This document shows, piece after piece, positions 1 to 5,287 of a stretch of DNA of 15,423 nucleotides (the stretch's first letter is position 1; every line of letters begins with the position of its first letter). The stretch covers positions 1 to 15,423 of the forward strand of contig DCGZ01000141.1 in assembly GCA_002314675.1 (NCBI GenBank). Direction: 5' to 3'. The DNA is from Fibrobacter sp. UBA1765 (lineage in GTDB: Bacteria; Fibrobacterota; Fibrobacteria; Fibrobacterales; Fibrobacteraceae). The translations under genes were made by a program, and so were the position numbers. The notes under the pieces are model-generated. The model ran no database searches. It saw only the letters and a list, made by a program, of their open reading frames with translations, and was not told where the DNA came from.

Positions 1-428
1 AGCTGGTGAACAATTCCAAGAAGCTGATTGAAGCCACCGCCGAATGCGATGCCGAAGCCGTAGCTACAGCGCTTAACAAGGCCCACACCCAGATTTGCAA
101 CAACCTGAACTACAACAACGAGGGAACATTCCAGGCGGTGATCTGCCTTGCATACTTCTATGCAAACCTGAAATACACCATCATCAAGGAACTGCCTAGC
201 GGCAAGGGCTACGCCGATGTCGCCTTTATCCCATACGTTCCCAAAGTTCCAGCGGTTATCATCGAACTCAAGCGCAACAAGAGCGCAGAAACCGCCCTTA
301 CGCAAATTGAAGAAAAACGCTACTTCGATTGCCTCGAAAAGTACCAGGGCGACCTTCTGTTCGTTGGCGTAAACTATGACGACGAATCCAAGGTCCACAC
401 TTGCGAAATCAAGAAGTTTGTGAAGTAA
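1..428 (+). CDS. AAA-ATPase-like / PD-(D/E)XK nuclease superfamily protein, C-terminal part (5' end outside window)
   Basis: The reading frame is open to the left edge (a CTG codon precedes the GTG at position 6), so this is the 3' end of a longer gene and the GTG is not a credible start. The visible ~141 residues match the C-terminal PD-(D/E)XK_9 module usually joined to an N-terminal AAA-ATPase-like domain. It has a helical stretch with repeated Asn/Ala, then GKGYADVAFIP with the motif Asp, then VIIELKRN supplying the Glu-x-Lys of the nuclease fold. The following TALTQIEEKRY helix has the Gln and Lys-Arg-Tyr typical of this family. These proteins are abundant in gut and rumen anaerobes, often in many copies, and their role is unclear; a defence or mobile-element link has been suggested. 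The gene ends 66 bp before the convergent nhaA stop. Family assignment is fairly sure; function is unknown. Confidence 0.75.
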   Translation, partial: LVNNSKKLIEATAECDAEAVATALNKAHTQICNNLNYNNEGTFQAVICLAYFYANLKYTIIKELPSGKGYADVAFIPYVPKVPAVIIELKRNKSAETALTQIEEKRYFDCLEKYQGDLLFVGVNYDDESKVHTCEIKKFVK

Positions 429-436
429 AGAGTCGC

Positions 437-471
437 AAAAAAACATCCCCGAAAGTATTCACTTTCGGGGA
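437..471 (-). terminator. Rho-independent terminator of nhaA, probably bidirectional
   Basis: A perfect 11-bp stem (446-456 with 461-471, ATTC loop, core CCCCGAAAGT/ACTTTCGGGG) lies between two convergent genes. Read on the minus strand the hairpin is followed by TGTTTTTTTTG, a good U tract, so it terminates nhaA. On the plus strand the downstream sequence has only a short T run, so it is a weaker terminator for the nuclease-like gene. Confidence 0.85.
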
Positions 472-494
472 CATTTACCAATCAATAACTTTAC

Positions 495-1883
495 TTAGTC
501 TTTGATTTCAACAGCGCCAGTTTCATCGGCTTCCTTGGCCGGCTTCGATACAACGCTCATGTAGATCGTGCCAAGAATTGCCGCACTAAAGCTACCAAGC
601 AAAATACCTAGCTTTGCGCTGTCTTGGCGTGCACTCGGGTCAAAGGCAAGGCTTGCAACAAAGAGAGCCATGGTAAAGCCGATACCAGCAAGCATGCCAC
701 CGCCAAACAATACCTTCCAGCTATAGCTCGGCTTTTTGGAAATACCGATTTTCACAGAAAGGAACGAGAGGAGGAAAATGCCGATTGGCTTACCGAATAC
801 AAGAGCAAGGGCGACAGCGCTCATCACAGGCACGTCAAGGCCGCCGAGCTTGACTTCTACGCCGGCATTAGAAAGCGCAAACAAAGGCATAATAAAGAAG
901 TTGACCCACGGAGAAAGAGGCTTGTAAAGGCGTTCCTGCATCGGTATACTTTCCTTTGCGCCCTTCTTAAGCATGGAGAATACTTCAAAGCGTTCTTCGC
1001 TCTTGACGTTCGGATCGCCAGAAAGCACATGGCCAACCTTACTTGTAAATGTGCCAAGCTTACCAGAAGTAACAACCGCCTTTGCAGGCACAGAAAGGCC
1101 AAGGAGCACACCGGCAATTGTCGGGTGCACACCGCTCTTTACAAAGAATGCCCAAACGCCTACACCGATTACACCGTGCACGAGCAGGTTGCGAACGCCA
1201 ACATGCAAAAGAACATTAATCAAGACAAGCAACGCAATGCCAATTCCAAGGGCTGGCACATTCAGGTTTCCACCGTAACCGAATGCAATCACAAGGATAG
1301 CGCCAATGTCATCAGCAATAGCGAGAGTCAAGATCATCACGCGGAGCGCATGCGGAACGCGACGGCCAAGAATAGCCATGCAGCCAACAACAAACGCAAT
1401 ATCGGTTGCCGTAGGAATGCCCCAACCACGAGGAGCATCGGCTCCTGTAGCAGCATTAATACTCAAATAAATCAATGCCGGGAAAAGCATACCGCCAGCA
1501 GCAGCGATAATCGGGAGGCTCGCAGCCTTCGGATCTCGCAACTCGCCATAAGTCATTTCGCCCTTAACTTCTAGACCAATGTTAAAGAAGAAAATTGTCA
1601 TGAGCGCATCGTTAATGAGCCATTCAAGGCTAAAGCCGTGTTCAAGGCCCAAAAGCGAAGCTAAATCCGTGCCAGCGATATTGATTGCAAACGGCAGGTT
1701 CCAAAAATGGTGATAGGAATGCGGACTGACGTTAGCCCACAAGAGCGCTGCAAGCGTCATGATGATAAGGACAATGCCGCCCGTGGTTTCTACACGGAGC
1801 AAGCGCTCAATCGGAGTAATGATTTTCTGGATCGGGGTATCCGGAAAAAGTTTATCTAGGTTATCGCTGCTTGTTACTTTCAT
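495..1883 (-). CDS. nhaA: Na+/H+ antiporter NhaA
   Basis: Inner-membrane antiporter that exports Na+ (or Li+) in exchange for protons, for sodium and alkaline pH homeostasis. The 462-residue protein shows the NhaA hallmarks: GIPTATDIAF (Asp161, matching E. coli Asp133), LAIADDIGAI (Asp191 and Asp192, matching Asp163/Asp164; the 30-residue spacing is identical), GKPIG (Lys365, matching Lys300) and AGIGFTMALFVASLAF near the C terminus. About a dozen hydrophobic segments are present. It is longer than E. coli NhaA (388 residues) because of a hydrophilic loop at about residues 273-325 with charged SEERFE and MQERLYKP, as in many other bacterial NhaA proteins. Two in-frame ATGs exist, at 1889 and 1883. 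The AAGGA at 1894-1890 abuts the first but sits 6 nt before the second, so the start at 1883 is chosen. It lies just downstream of the prs terminator; I see no clear promoter of its own. Confidence 0.95.
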   Translation of the reverse strand: MKVTSSDNLDKLFPDTPIQKIITPIERLLRVETTGGIVLIIMTLAALLWANVSPHSYHHFWNLPFAINIAGTDLASLLGLEHGFSLEWLINDALMTIFFFNIGLEVKGEMTYGELRDPKAASLPIIAAAGGMLFPALIYLSINAATGADAPRGWGIPTATDIAFVVGCMAILGRRVPHALRVMILTLAIADDIGAILVIAFGYGGNLNVPALGIGIALLVLINVLLHVGVRNLLVHGVIGVGVWAFFVKSGVHPTIAGVLLGLSVPAKAVVTSGKLGTFTSKVGHVLSGDPNVKSEERFEVFSMLKKGAKESIPMQERLYKPLSPWVNFFIMPLFALSNAGVEVKLGGLDVPVMSAVALALVFGKPIGIFLLSFLSVKIGISKKPSYSWKVLFGGGMLAGIGFTMALFVASLAFDPSARQDSAKLGILLGSFSAAILGTIYMSVVSKPAKEADETGAVEIKD

Positions 1884-1889
1884 AAGCAT

Positions 1890-1894
1890 TCCTT
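1890..1894 (-). promoter_or_regulatory. Ribosome binding site deciding the nhaA start
   Basis: AAGGA on the minus strand. It touches the upstream ATG (1889-1887) directly, which leaves no spacing, but is 6 nt from the ATG at 1883-1881. The second ATG is therefore the likely start. Confidence 0.7.
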
Positions 1895-1921
1895 GGGTTT
1901 TTAATAAAAATCCGTTATGAA

Positions 1922-1951
1922 TAATAAACCCCGTCGTGTAGCGGCGGGGTT
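1922..1951 (-). terminator. Rho-independent terminator of prs
   Basis: A 10-bp stem (1927-1936 with 1942-1951, one G-U pair, loop of 5) begins 7 nt after the prs stop. Read on the minus strand it is AACCCCGCCG, loop, CGACGGGGTT followed by TATTATT. The U tract is interrupted, so some read-through into nhaA, whose start lies only about 40 nt further on, is possible. Confidence 0.8.
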
Positions 1952-1958
1952 CTTATCT

Positions 1959-3125
1959 TTAGAAGAACACAGGCGGCCAACGTGGGTTCTTGGAACTCAT
2001 GTCAATCTTGTAGAAGTCCTTCTCGTAGCGACCTGCATCGAGGCCATACATCTGCATTACGTGGCGAGCCATCCACTTGCCGAGCTTAAGCACGGTAAGC
2101 TTTTTGCGGAGACGGCCCTGGCAGTCACGGTTCATGATATCCGGGAGGGTCGAAGTCGTAAGGATTTCATCAATAGCCGGGCTATTGAGCTTTTCACGGG
2201 CTTCAGCACTTGTGTGGAAGTGAGTTACACCGAAGCATACGCGGTTCGGGTTACCCTTCTTGATATGTTCGCAGCACTGTACAATCGTTGTACCTGTACG
2301 GACCATGTCATCAAATACGATAACGTCCTTGCCCTCGATTTCATCGATGCTAATGTCGGAAAGTTCCGGGTTGAACGTCATGGAGATTTCGCGTTCACCG
2401 GTACGGACCTTGTCCATAACAACACGCTTGCATTCCGGGAGCTGCAAAGCATCGTAAACGGCGTTCATGAACGGGCGTGCGCCCTTGTCCGGGGAAACAA
2501 TAACAAGGTTATTGCCATCCTTGCCAGTCTGCACAAAGTTACTGCTCTTGATGTAATGAGCATAAACATCTGTCGGGATCAAGTTGTGGAAATGGCCTTC
2601 AAAAATATCGTTGAACAGGTTCTGGACCTTGATGCTGTGGTTGTGGCAAGTTACAACAGCGTCTACGCCAGAAGTCTTGAGGAGCTGGGCGTAAAGAAGG
2701 CTTGTAAATGCCTGGCCATCGAACTTCTTGAGGTCAACATCCGGGCGATCCTTTTCAAGTTCGCCAATGCGGTGCGGGCCACGGTCCTGTGCGCTATAGA
2801 ACAAATCCGGTTCAACGAGAACAACCTGTTCGGCACCATTGTCCTTGGCAGCACGGGCCAGAATGCAGTTACGCATTGCATAGTCGTTACGGCTGCGGTC
2901 ATGGTTAGAAACGGAACAGATCAAGACAATCTTGCCTTCAAGGCGCTTGCCGATATGCTCGAGGTCATCCATGTCGAGCATGTAGCGCGGGCAGAATTCA
3001 GAGTTGGCGAAAGTCTTCAAGGAGACAACGTCGGAAATATCTTCACGAAGTCCAATATACTGGGCCATGTCGATGGCAAACGGATCATCGGTGAAGTTAC
3101 CGGTCACGATAAAACGATCTGACAT
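1959..3125 (-). CDS. prs: Ribose-phosphate pyrophosphokinase (PRPP synthetase), divergent and C-terminally extended
   Basis: Makes 5-phosphoribosyl-1-pyrophosphate from ribose 5-phosphate and ATP, the precursor for purine, pyrimidine, histidine, tryptophan and NAD synthesis; cytosolic. The 388-residue protein has two phosphoribosyltransferase-fold halves. Visible motifs are TFANSEFCPR (matching the F-D-G-E/R strand), LFYSAQDRG at 109-116 (canonical YFGYARQDR), CHNHS at 160-164 (canonical catalytic-His DLHA region), VSPDKGA at 210-216, the flexible loop DKVRTG at 238-243 (canonical DKRRP; the Lys and second Arg are kept), and the PRPP loop VIVFDDMVRTGTT at 268-280 (canonical DDxxDTGGT). It is about 70 residues longer than the usual ~315. 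Much of the excess is a tail after residue 345 ending WPPVFF. AAGG lies 8 nt before the ATG. Flanking terminators suggest a single-gene transcript. The fold is sure; a paralogue with an altered role is possible. Confidence 0.82.
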   Translation of the reverse strand: MSDRFIVTGNFTDDPFAIDMAQYIGLREDISDVVSLKTFANSEFCPRYMLDMDDLEHIGKRLEGKIVLICSVSNHDRSRNDYAMRNCILARAAKDNGAEQVVLVEPDLFYSAQDRGPHRIGELEKDRPDVDLKKFDGQAFTSLLYAQLLKTSGVDAVVTCHNHSIKVQNLFNDIFEGHFHNLIPTDVYAHYIKSSNFVQTGKDGNNLVIVSPDKGARPFMNAVYDALQLPECKRVVMDKVRTGEREISMTFNPELSDISIDEIEGKDVIVFDDMVRTGTTIVQCCEHIKKGNPNRVCFGVTHFHTSAEAREKLNSPAIDEILTTSTLPDIMNRDCQGRLRKKLTVLKLGKWMARHVMQMYGLDAGRYEKDFYKIDMSSKNPRWPPVFF

Positions 3126-3130
3126 AAAAA

Positions 3131-3157
3131 TTGCCTTGATTTAGGGTTTATTTTATA
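3131..3157 (-). promoter_or_regulatory. Probable prs promoter (extended -10) and ribosome binding site
   Basis: On the minus strand TGGTATAAA (3160-3152) fits an extended -10 element, TGn followed by TATAAA. The hexamer 17 bp upstream (GGAAAA) is a poor -35, which extended -10 promoters tolerate. The Shine-Dalgarno AAGG at 3137-3134 lies 8 nt from the ATG. It is placed between the lipoprotein terminator and prs, as expected if prs has its own promoter. Confidence 0.45.
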
Positions 3158-3191
3158 CCAATCAATATAGAAAATTTTCCATTACCAAAAA

Positions 3192-3232
3192 CAAAAAAGC
3201 CCACGCTCAAGGCAATCGCTTGAGTGCAGGCT
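3192..3232 (-). terminator. Rho-independent terminator of the SPOR lipoprotein gene
   Basis: Stem 3198-3211 with 3219-3232 (14 positions, two adjacent mismatches and one G-U), loop of 7. On the minus strand it is followed by TTTTTTGTTTTTG, a strong U tract. It begins 23 nt after the lipoprotein stop codon. Confidence 0.8.
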
Positions 3233-3255
3233 AAAAAATCAGACAAAAGTGTAAA

Positions 3256-4104
3256 TTAGTCCCAAAAGTCGTCGCTAGATGCTGCAGGAGCTGCTGGAGC
3301 CGCAGGGGCCGGTTCCGCCACGGGAGCGGCATCTGCAACAGAAGCCTGCTCAACAGCAGGAGCTTCTTCAACCGGGGCCGGTTCAACGCCAACAGAGCCT
3401 TCAGCAGATTCCATCGGAACGTTCTCTACAGGAGTTTCTTCGGGGGCCGGTTCATTAGCAGGAACGGAATAAACCGGTTCCGCCGGGGCAGACGAATAGG
3501 ATTCTGTATAGGAGCTTACGGATTCGCTGCCAGCCGGATTGCCGACCGCATCATTGGAACTCTTGTCGACCCACCAAGGGAAGCCAGCCGGTTCCAAAAT
3601 CGTCTTGCCGAATTCCTGGGCAATGTGGATTGTTTCAAAGTAGCCAACGCGTACACGGTAATAGGTTCCTTCAAGTTCACCCGGGTTTTCGACTTCGCTA
3701 AGGTAAGCCTTTACACCTTTTTCTTCAAGCTTCTTTACAATGGCGTTTGCGCCCTTTTTAGAAGGCTGAATGCCGACCTGGATTACATACGGTCCCTTAT
3801 CAGACTGTACTACCGGGCCTTCCAACCTAGAATCGGTAGCCTGTTTAGAATCCGCAGCCTGTTCCTTTGCCCCCGACATGGACTGCAAGACAGGTTCTTC
3901 TGAATTCGAGCCAGACATGGACTGCAAGACAGGATCGTCATCCTGTTCAACGGCCTTTACCGCAGGAGCCTTTTCTGCTGCTACAGGCTTAGCGGCAGGC
4001 TTTGGTGCAGGAGCCGGAGCTGATTCTTCGGCATCGCCACCACAGGCAGAAAGTACCATTCCGCATAAAAATGCAGCAAGCGTTGCATAACGAATTAAAT
4101 TCAT
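3256..4104 (-). CDS. SPOR-domain lipoprotein with Pro/Ala/Glu-rich tail
   Basis: The 282-residue protein begins with a lipoprotein signal peptide: basic MNLIRY, a hydrophobic core, then the lipobox LSAC with the acylated Cys at residue 21. Residue +2 is Gly, so outer-membrane sorting is plausible by the E. coli rule. Residues 25-50 are an Ala/Pro/Lys linker. Residues 58-65 and 71-78 are an exact repeat of PVLQSMSG with a 13-residue period, and a weaker third copy (PVVQSDKG, 97-104) leads into a SPOR domain at about 104-179 (YVIQVGIQ, AYLSE, YYRVRVGYF). SPOR domains bind glycan strands lacking stem peptides in septal peptidoglycan, so a role in division or envelope remodelling is likely. Unusually, about 100 residues of Pro/Ala/Glu/Ser-rich low-complexity sequence follow the SPOR domain, ending SSDDFWD. 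GAGGG lies 9 nt before the ATG. It is divergent from rpsU. Domain calls are confident; the exact role is inferred. Confidence 0.85.
   Translation of the reverse strand: MNLIRYATLAAFLCGMVLSACGGDAEESAPAPAPKPAAKPVAAEKAPAVKAVEQDDDPVLQSMSGSNSEEPVLQSMSGAKEQAADSKQATDSRLEGPVVQSDKGPYVIQVGIQPSKKGANAIVKKLEEKGVKAYLSEVENPGELEGTYYRVRVGYFETIHIAQEFGKTILEPAGFPWWVDKSSNDAVGNPAGSESVSSYTESYSSAPAEPVYSVPANEPAPEETPVENVPMESAEGSVGVEPAPVEEAPAVEQASVADAAPVAEPAPAAPAAPAASSDDFWD
3875..3933. repeat. Two-copy 20-bp direct repeat inside the lipoprotein gene
   Basis: GACATGGACTGCAAGACAGG occurs at 3875-3894 and again at 3914-3933, identical, with a 39-bp period. It encodes the tandem PVLQSMSG motif, so it is an in-frame coding repeat of 13 codons. 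Confidence 0.9.
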
Positions 4105-4133
4105 ACAGAAAATCCCTCAAAAGATTATTCGTA

Positions 4134-4161
4134 AGTACAATATAGCATAAGTCTTTGTACT
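4134..4161. promoter_or_regulatory. Inverted repeat overlapping the putative lipoprotein promoter
   Basis: AGTACAA (4134-4140) and TTGTACT (4155-4161) form a perfect 7-bp dyad with 14 bp between the arms. The left arm overlaps a minus-strand TATATT (4144-4139), a plausible -10 for the lipoprotein gene starting at 4104; the matching -35 is poor. The arms lie about two helical turns apart, as in dimeric repressor sites, but no regulator is known. Confidence 0.35.
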
Positions 4162-4216
4162 ATAACGAGTTACGGCTTAAAAAAGTTGATTTTTTCTTAT
4201 GTTTTATTTTTGGGAC

Positions 4217-4245
4217 TTGACAAAAACCAAAATCTTAAATAGATT
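4217..4245 (+). promoter_or_regulatory. Promoter of rpsU
   Basis: A perfect -35 TTGACA (4217-4222), a 17-bp spacer and a -10 TAGATT (4240-4245, 4 of 6). The sequence just upstream (about 4178-4211) is very A/T-rich with A6 and T6 runs and may act as an UP element, fitting strong expression of a ribosomal protein gene. Transcription would begin near 4252, about 34 nt before the GTG start. Confidence 0.75.
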
Positions 4246-4285
4246 TGGGCGCAAAATTCAGTCAAATTTTAACCAAAGGATTACC

Positions 4286-4495
4286 GTGATCGGTGTTATC
4301 GTAAAGTCTAACGAACCTTTTGAACGCGCTCTCAAGCGTTTTACCAAGTCCTGCGAAAAGAACGGCATCATTTCTGATGTCAAGAAGCGCCAGCGCTTCG
4401 AAAAGCCGTCTGAAGTTCGCAAGCATGCAGAAACTGCAGCTCGCCGCAAGCGCCTCAAGGAACTTGCAGACGCAAACCGCAAGCGTCTTTACTAA
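4286..4495 (+). CDS. rpsU: 30S ribosomal protein S21
   Basis: Small basic protein of the 30S subunit that helps mRNA binding during initiation. The 69 residues begin MIGVIVKSNEPFERALKRF, the standard S21 N terminus. They continue with KSCEKNGIISDVKKRQRFEKPSEVRK and a strongly basic C-terminal helix (ARRKRLKELADANRKRLY). The start is GTG at 4286, preceded by AAAGGA (4275-4280) with 5-nt spacing. A longer in-frame start at 4199 is rejected because it would translate through the promoter and add residues unlike S21. It is monocistronic, with its own promoter and terminator. Confidence 0.97.
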   Translation: MIGVIVKSNEPFERALKRFTKSCEKNGIISDVKKRQRFEKPSEVRKHAETAARRKRLKELADANRKRLY

Positions 4496-4555
4496 TCTGT
4501 AAGTTTTCCAAGTCGATTCCAAATCGCCACGGAAACCTTATTTGATTGATTAAGA

Positions 4556-4584
4556 GAGGAAGCAACAAAACTTCCTCCTTTTTT
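4556..4584 (+). terminator. Rho-independent terminator of rpsU
   Basis: Stem GAGGAAG (4556-4562) with CTTCCTC (4571-4577), an 8-nt loop, then C and six T residues (4579-4584). It lies about 60 nt after the rpsU stop. Confidence 0.85.
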
Positions 4585-4590
4585 GCTATA

Positions 4591-4620
4591 TTGCAACATC
4601 GTAATCTTCAATTCTAAGAT
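4591..4620 (+). promoter_or_regulatory. Putative promoter of the yqeY-like gene
   Basis: TTGCAA (4591-4596), an 18-bp spacer and TAAGAT (4615-4620), directly after the rpsU terminator. Each box matches 4 of 6 consensus bases. The -10 overlaps the first AGATGC copy of the leader repeats. The predicted leader is about 90 nt. Confidence 0.4.
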
Positions 4621-4700
4621 GCTAGAAACAGACGCTAGATGCGCAAAAAAAAATCGTAGAGTGCATTTCTCTGGCATCTGGATCTTGCATCTGGCATCTA
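4617..4700 (+). repeat. AGATGC/GCATCT repeat cluster in the yqeY leader
   Basis: AGATGC occurs at 4617-4622 and 4637-4642. Its complement GCATCT occurs at 4674-4679, 4687-4692 and 4695-4700. GCTAGA is repeated 13 bp apart (4621, 4634) and GCATCTGG 13 bp apart (4674, 4687). CTAGATGC (4635-4642) can pair over 8 bp, with one G-U, with either GCATCTGG copy. This gives mutually exclusive hairpins, the last of which would end about 4 nt before the AAGGA ribosome binding site (4705-4709). Confidence 0.5.
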
Positions 4701-4715
4701 TAAAAAGGAAACACT

Positions 4716-5186
4716 ATGGCAAGCGAACTTCTTACAAAGATCAAGGACGACATCAAGGCTGCAATGAAGGCTCATGACGCAGAAACCTTGAGCACACTCC
4801 GCACACTCCACTCCGATATCAAGAACGAAGCTCTCAAGAGCGGCTGCACCCCGGCAGAAATCGAAGCAACAATCACCGACGACATGGTCCTCGATGTTCT
4901 TGCAAAGAGCCTCAAGCAAAAGAACGAAGCTATCGAAATTCTCACGAAGGGCGGCTTCGCTGACAAAATCGGCGATGAAAAGGCAGCAATCGAAGTTTAC
5001 CAGAAGTATTTGCCAAGCCAGCTTTCTGAAGAAGAAGTCGTTGCGATCATCAACGAAGTCAAGGCAGCTGTAGGCGCAGCAAGCCCTAAGGACATGGGCA
5101 AGATGATGAAGGAACTCACCCCGAAGACCAAGGGACGCTTTGATTCCAAGAAGCTCAGCGCCCTCGTGCAGGCAGCCTTGAAGTAA
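4716..5186 (+). CDS. GatB/YqeY domain-containing protein
   Basis: The 156-residue protein, close to the usual ~150 of stand-alone YqeY proteins, matches the family throughout. It has an N-terminal helix (LLTKIKDDIKAAMKAHD), TLRTLHSDIKNEAL at about 27-40, a middle helix with LAKSLKQKNEAIEI, EVYQKYLPSQLSEEE at about 94-108, and the C-terminal segment GAASPKDMGKMMKELTPKTKGRFDSKKLSALV. The fold resembles the tail domain of the GatB subunit of glutamyl-tRNA(Gln) amidotransferase, which contacts tRNA. The role of free-standing YqeY is not settled; a tRNA-linked one is inferred. AAGGA is 6 nt before the ATG. It appears to be a single-gene transcript between two terminators, next to rpsU; in many other bacteria yqeY also sits beside rpsU. 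Confidence 0.92.
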   Translation: MASELLTKIKDDIKAAMKAHDAETLSTLRTLHSDIKNEALKSGCTPAEIEATITDDMVLDVLAKSLKQKNEAIEILTKGGFADKIGDEKAAIEVYQKYLPSQLSEEEVVAIINEVKAAVGAASPKDMGKMMKELTPKTKGRFDSKKLSALVQAALK

Positions 5187-5214
5187 TATTTGTCATCTCT
5201 AAAAAATTCAAGCA

Positions 5215-5241
5215 AAAGGTGCGGCTATGCCGTGCTTTTTT
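5215..5241 (+). terminator. Rho-independent terminator of the yqeY-like gene
   Basis: GGTGCGGC (5218-5225), TAT loop, GCCGTGC then six T residues (5236-5241). The stem includes G-U pairs and is extended by A-T pairing of the flanking A run with the T tract. It lies about 30 nt after the stop codon. Confidence 0.75.
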
Positions 5242-5287
5242 CGTTTTGCACCAAAGCACCCGATACACAAAAAACTAACTTTTAACC

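Noticed and set aside
624..1574. A 316-codon plus-strand open frame inside nhaA
   Set aside because: Antisense to a confidently identified NhaA, with a basic, Cys/His/Asn-rich composition typical of a shadow frame and no start signals.
1917..3122. A 401-codon plus-strand open frame covering all of prs on the opposite strand
   Set aside because: It is an antisense shadow of a gene with clear family motifs, runs through the prs terminator hairpin, has no ribosome binding site, and its product matches no family I know. Long antisense frames follow from the biased codon use of the real gene.
3875..3933. The two identical 20-bp repeats as a minimal CRISPR array
   Set aside because: Only two copies, in frame within a lipoprotein gene, encoding a 13-residue protein repeat; there are no cas genes nearby.
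4199..4285. An N-terminal extension of rpsU starting at an ATG at 4199
   Set aside because: It would translate across the TTGACA promoter and lacks a ribosome site. The GTG at 4286 has AAAGGA at 5-nt spacing and gives the normal S21 length.
5187..5287. A promoter for the GGDEF gene in the gap after yqeY
   Set aside because: TTGTCA at 5190 has no -10 at usable spacing and lies before the terminator. After the terminator no acceptable -35/-10 pair is visible, so none is called.
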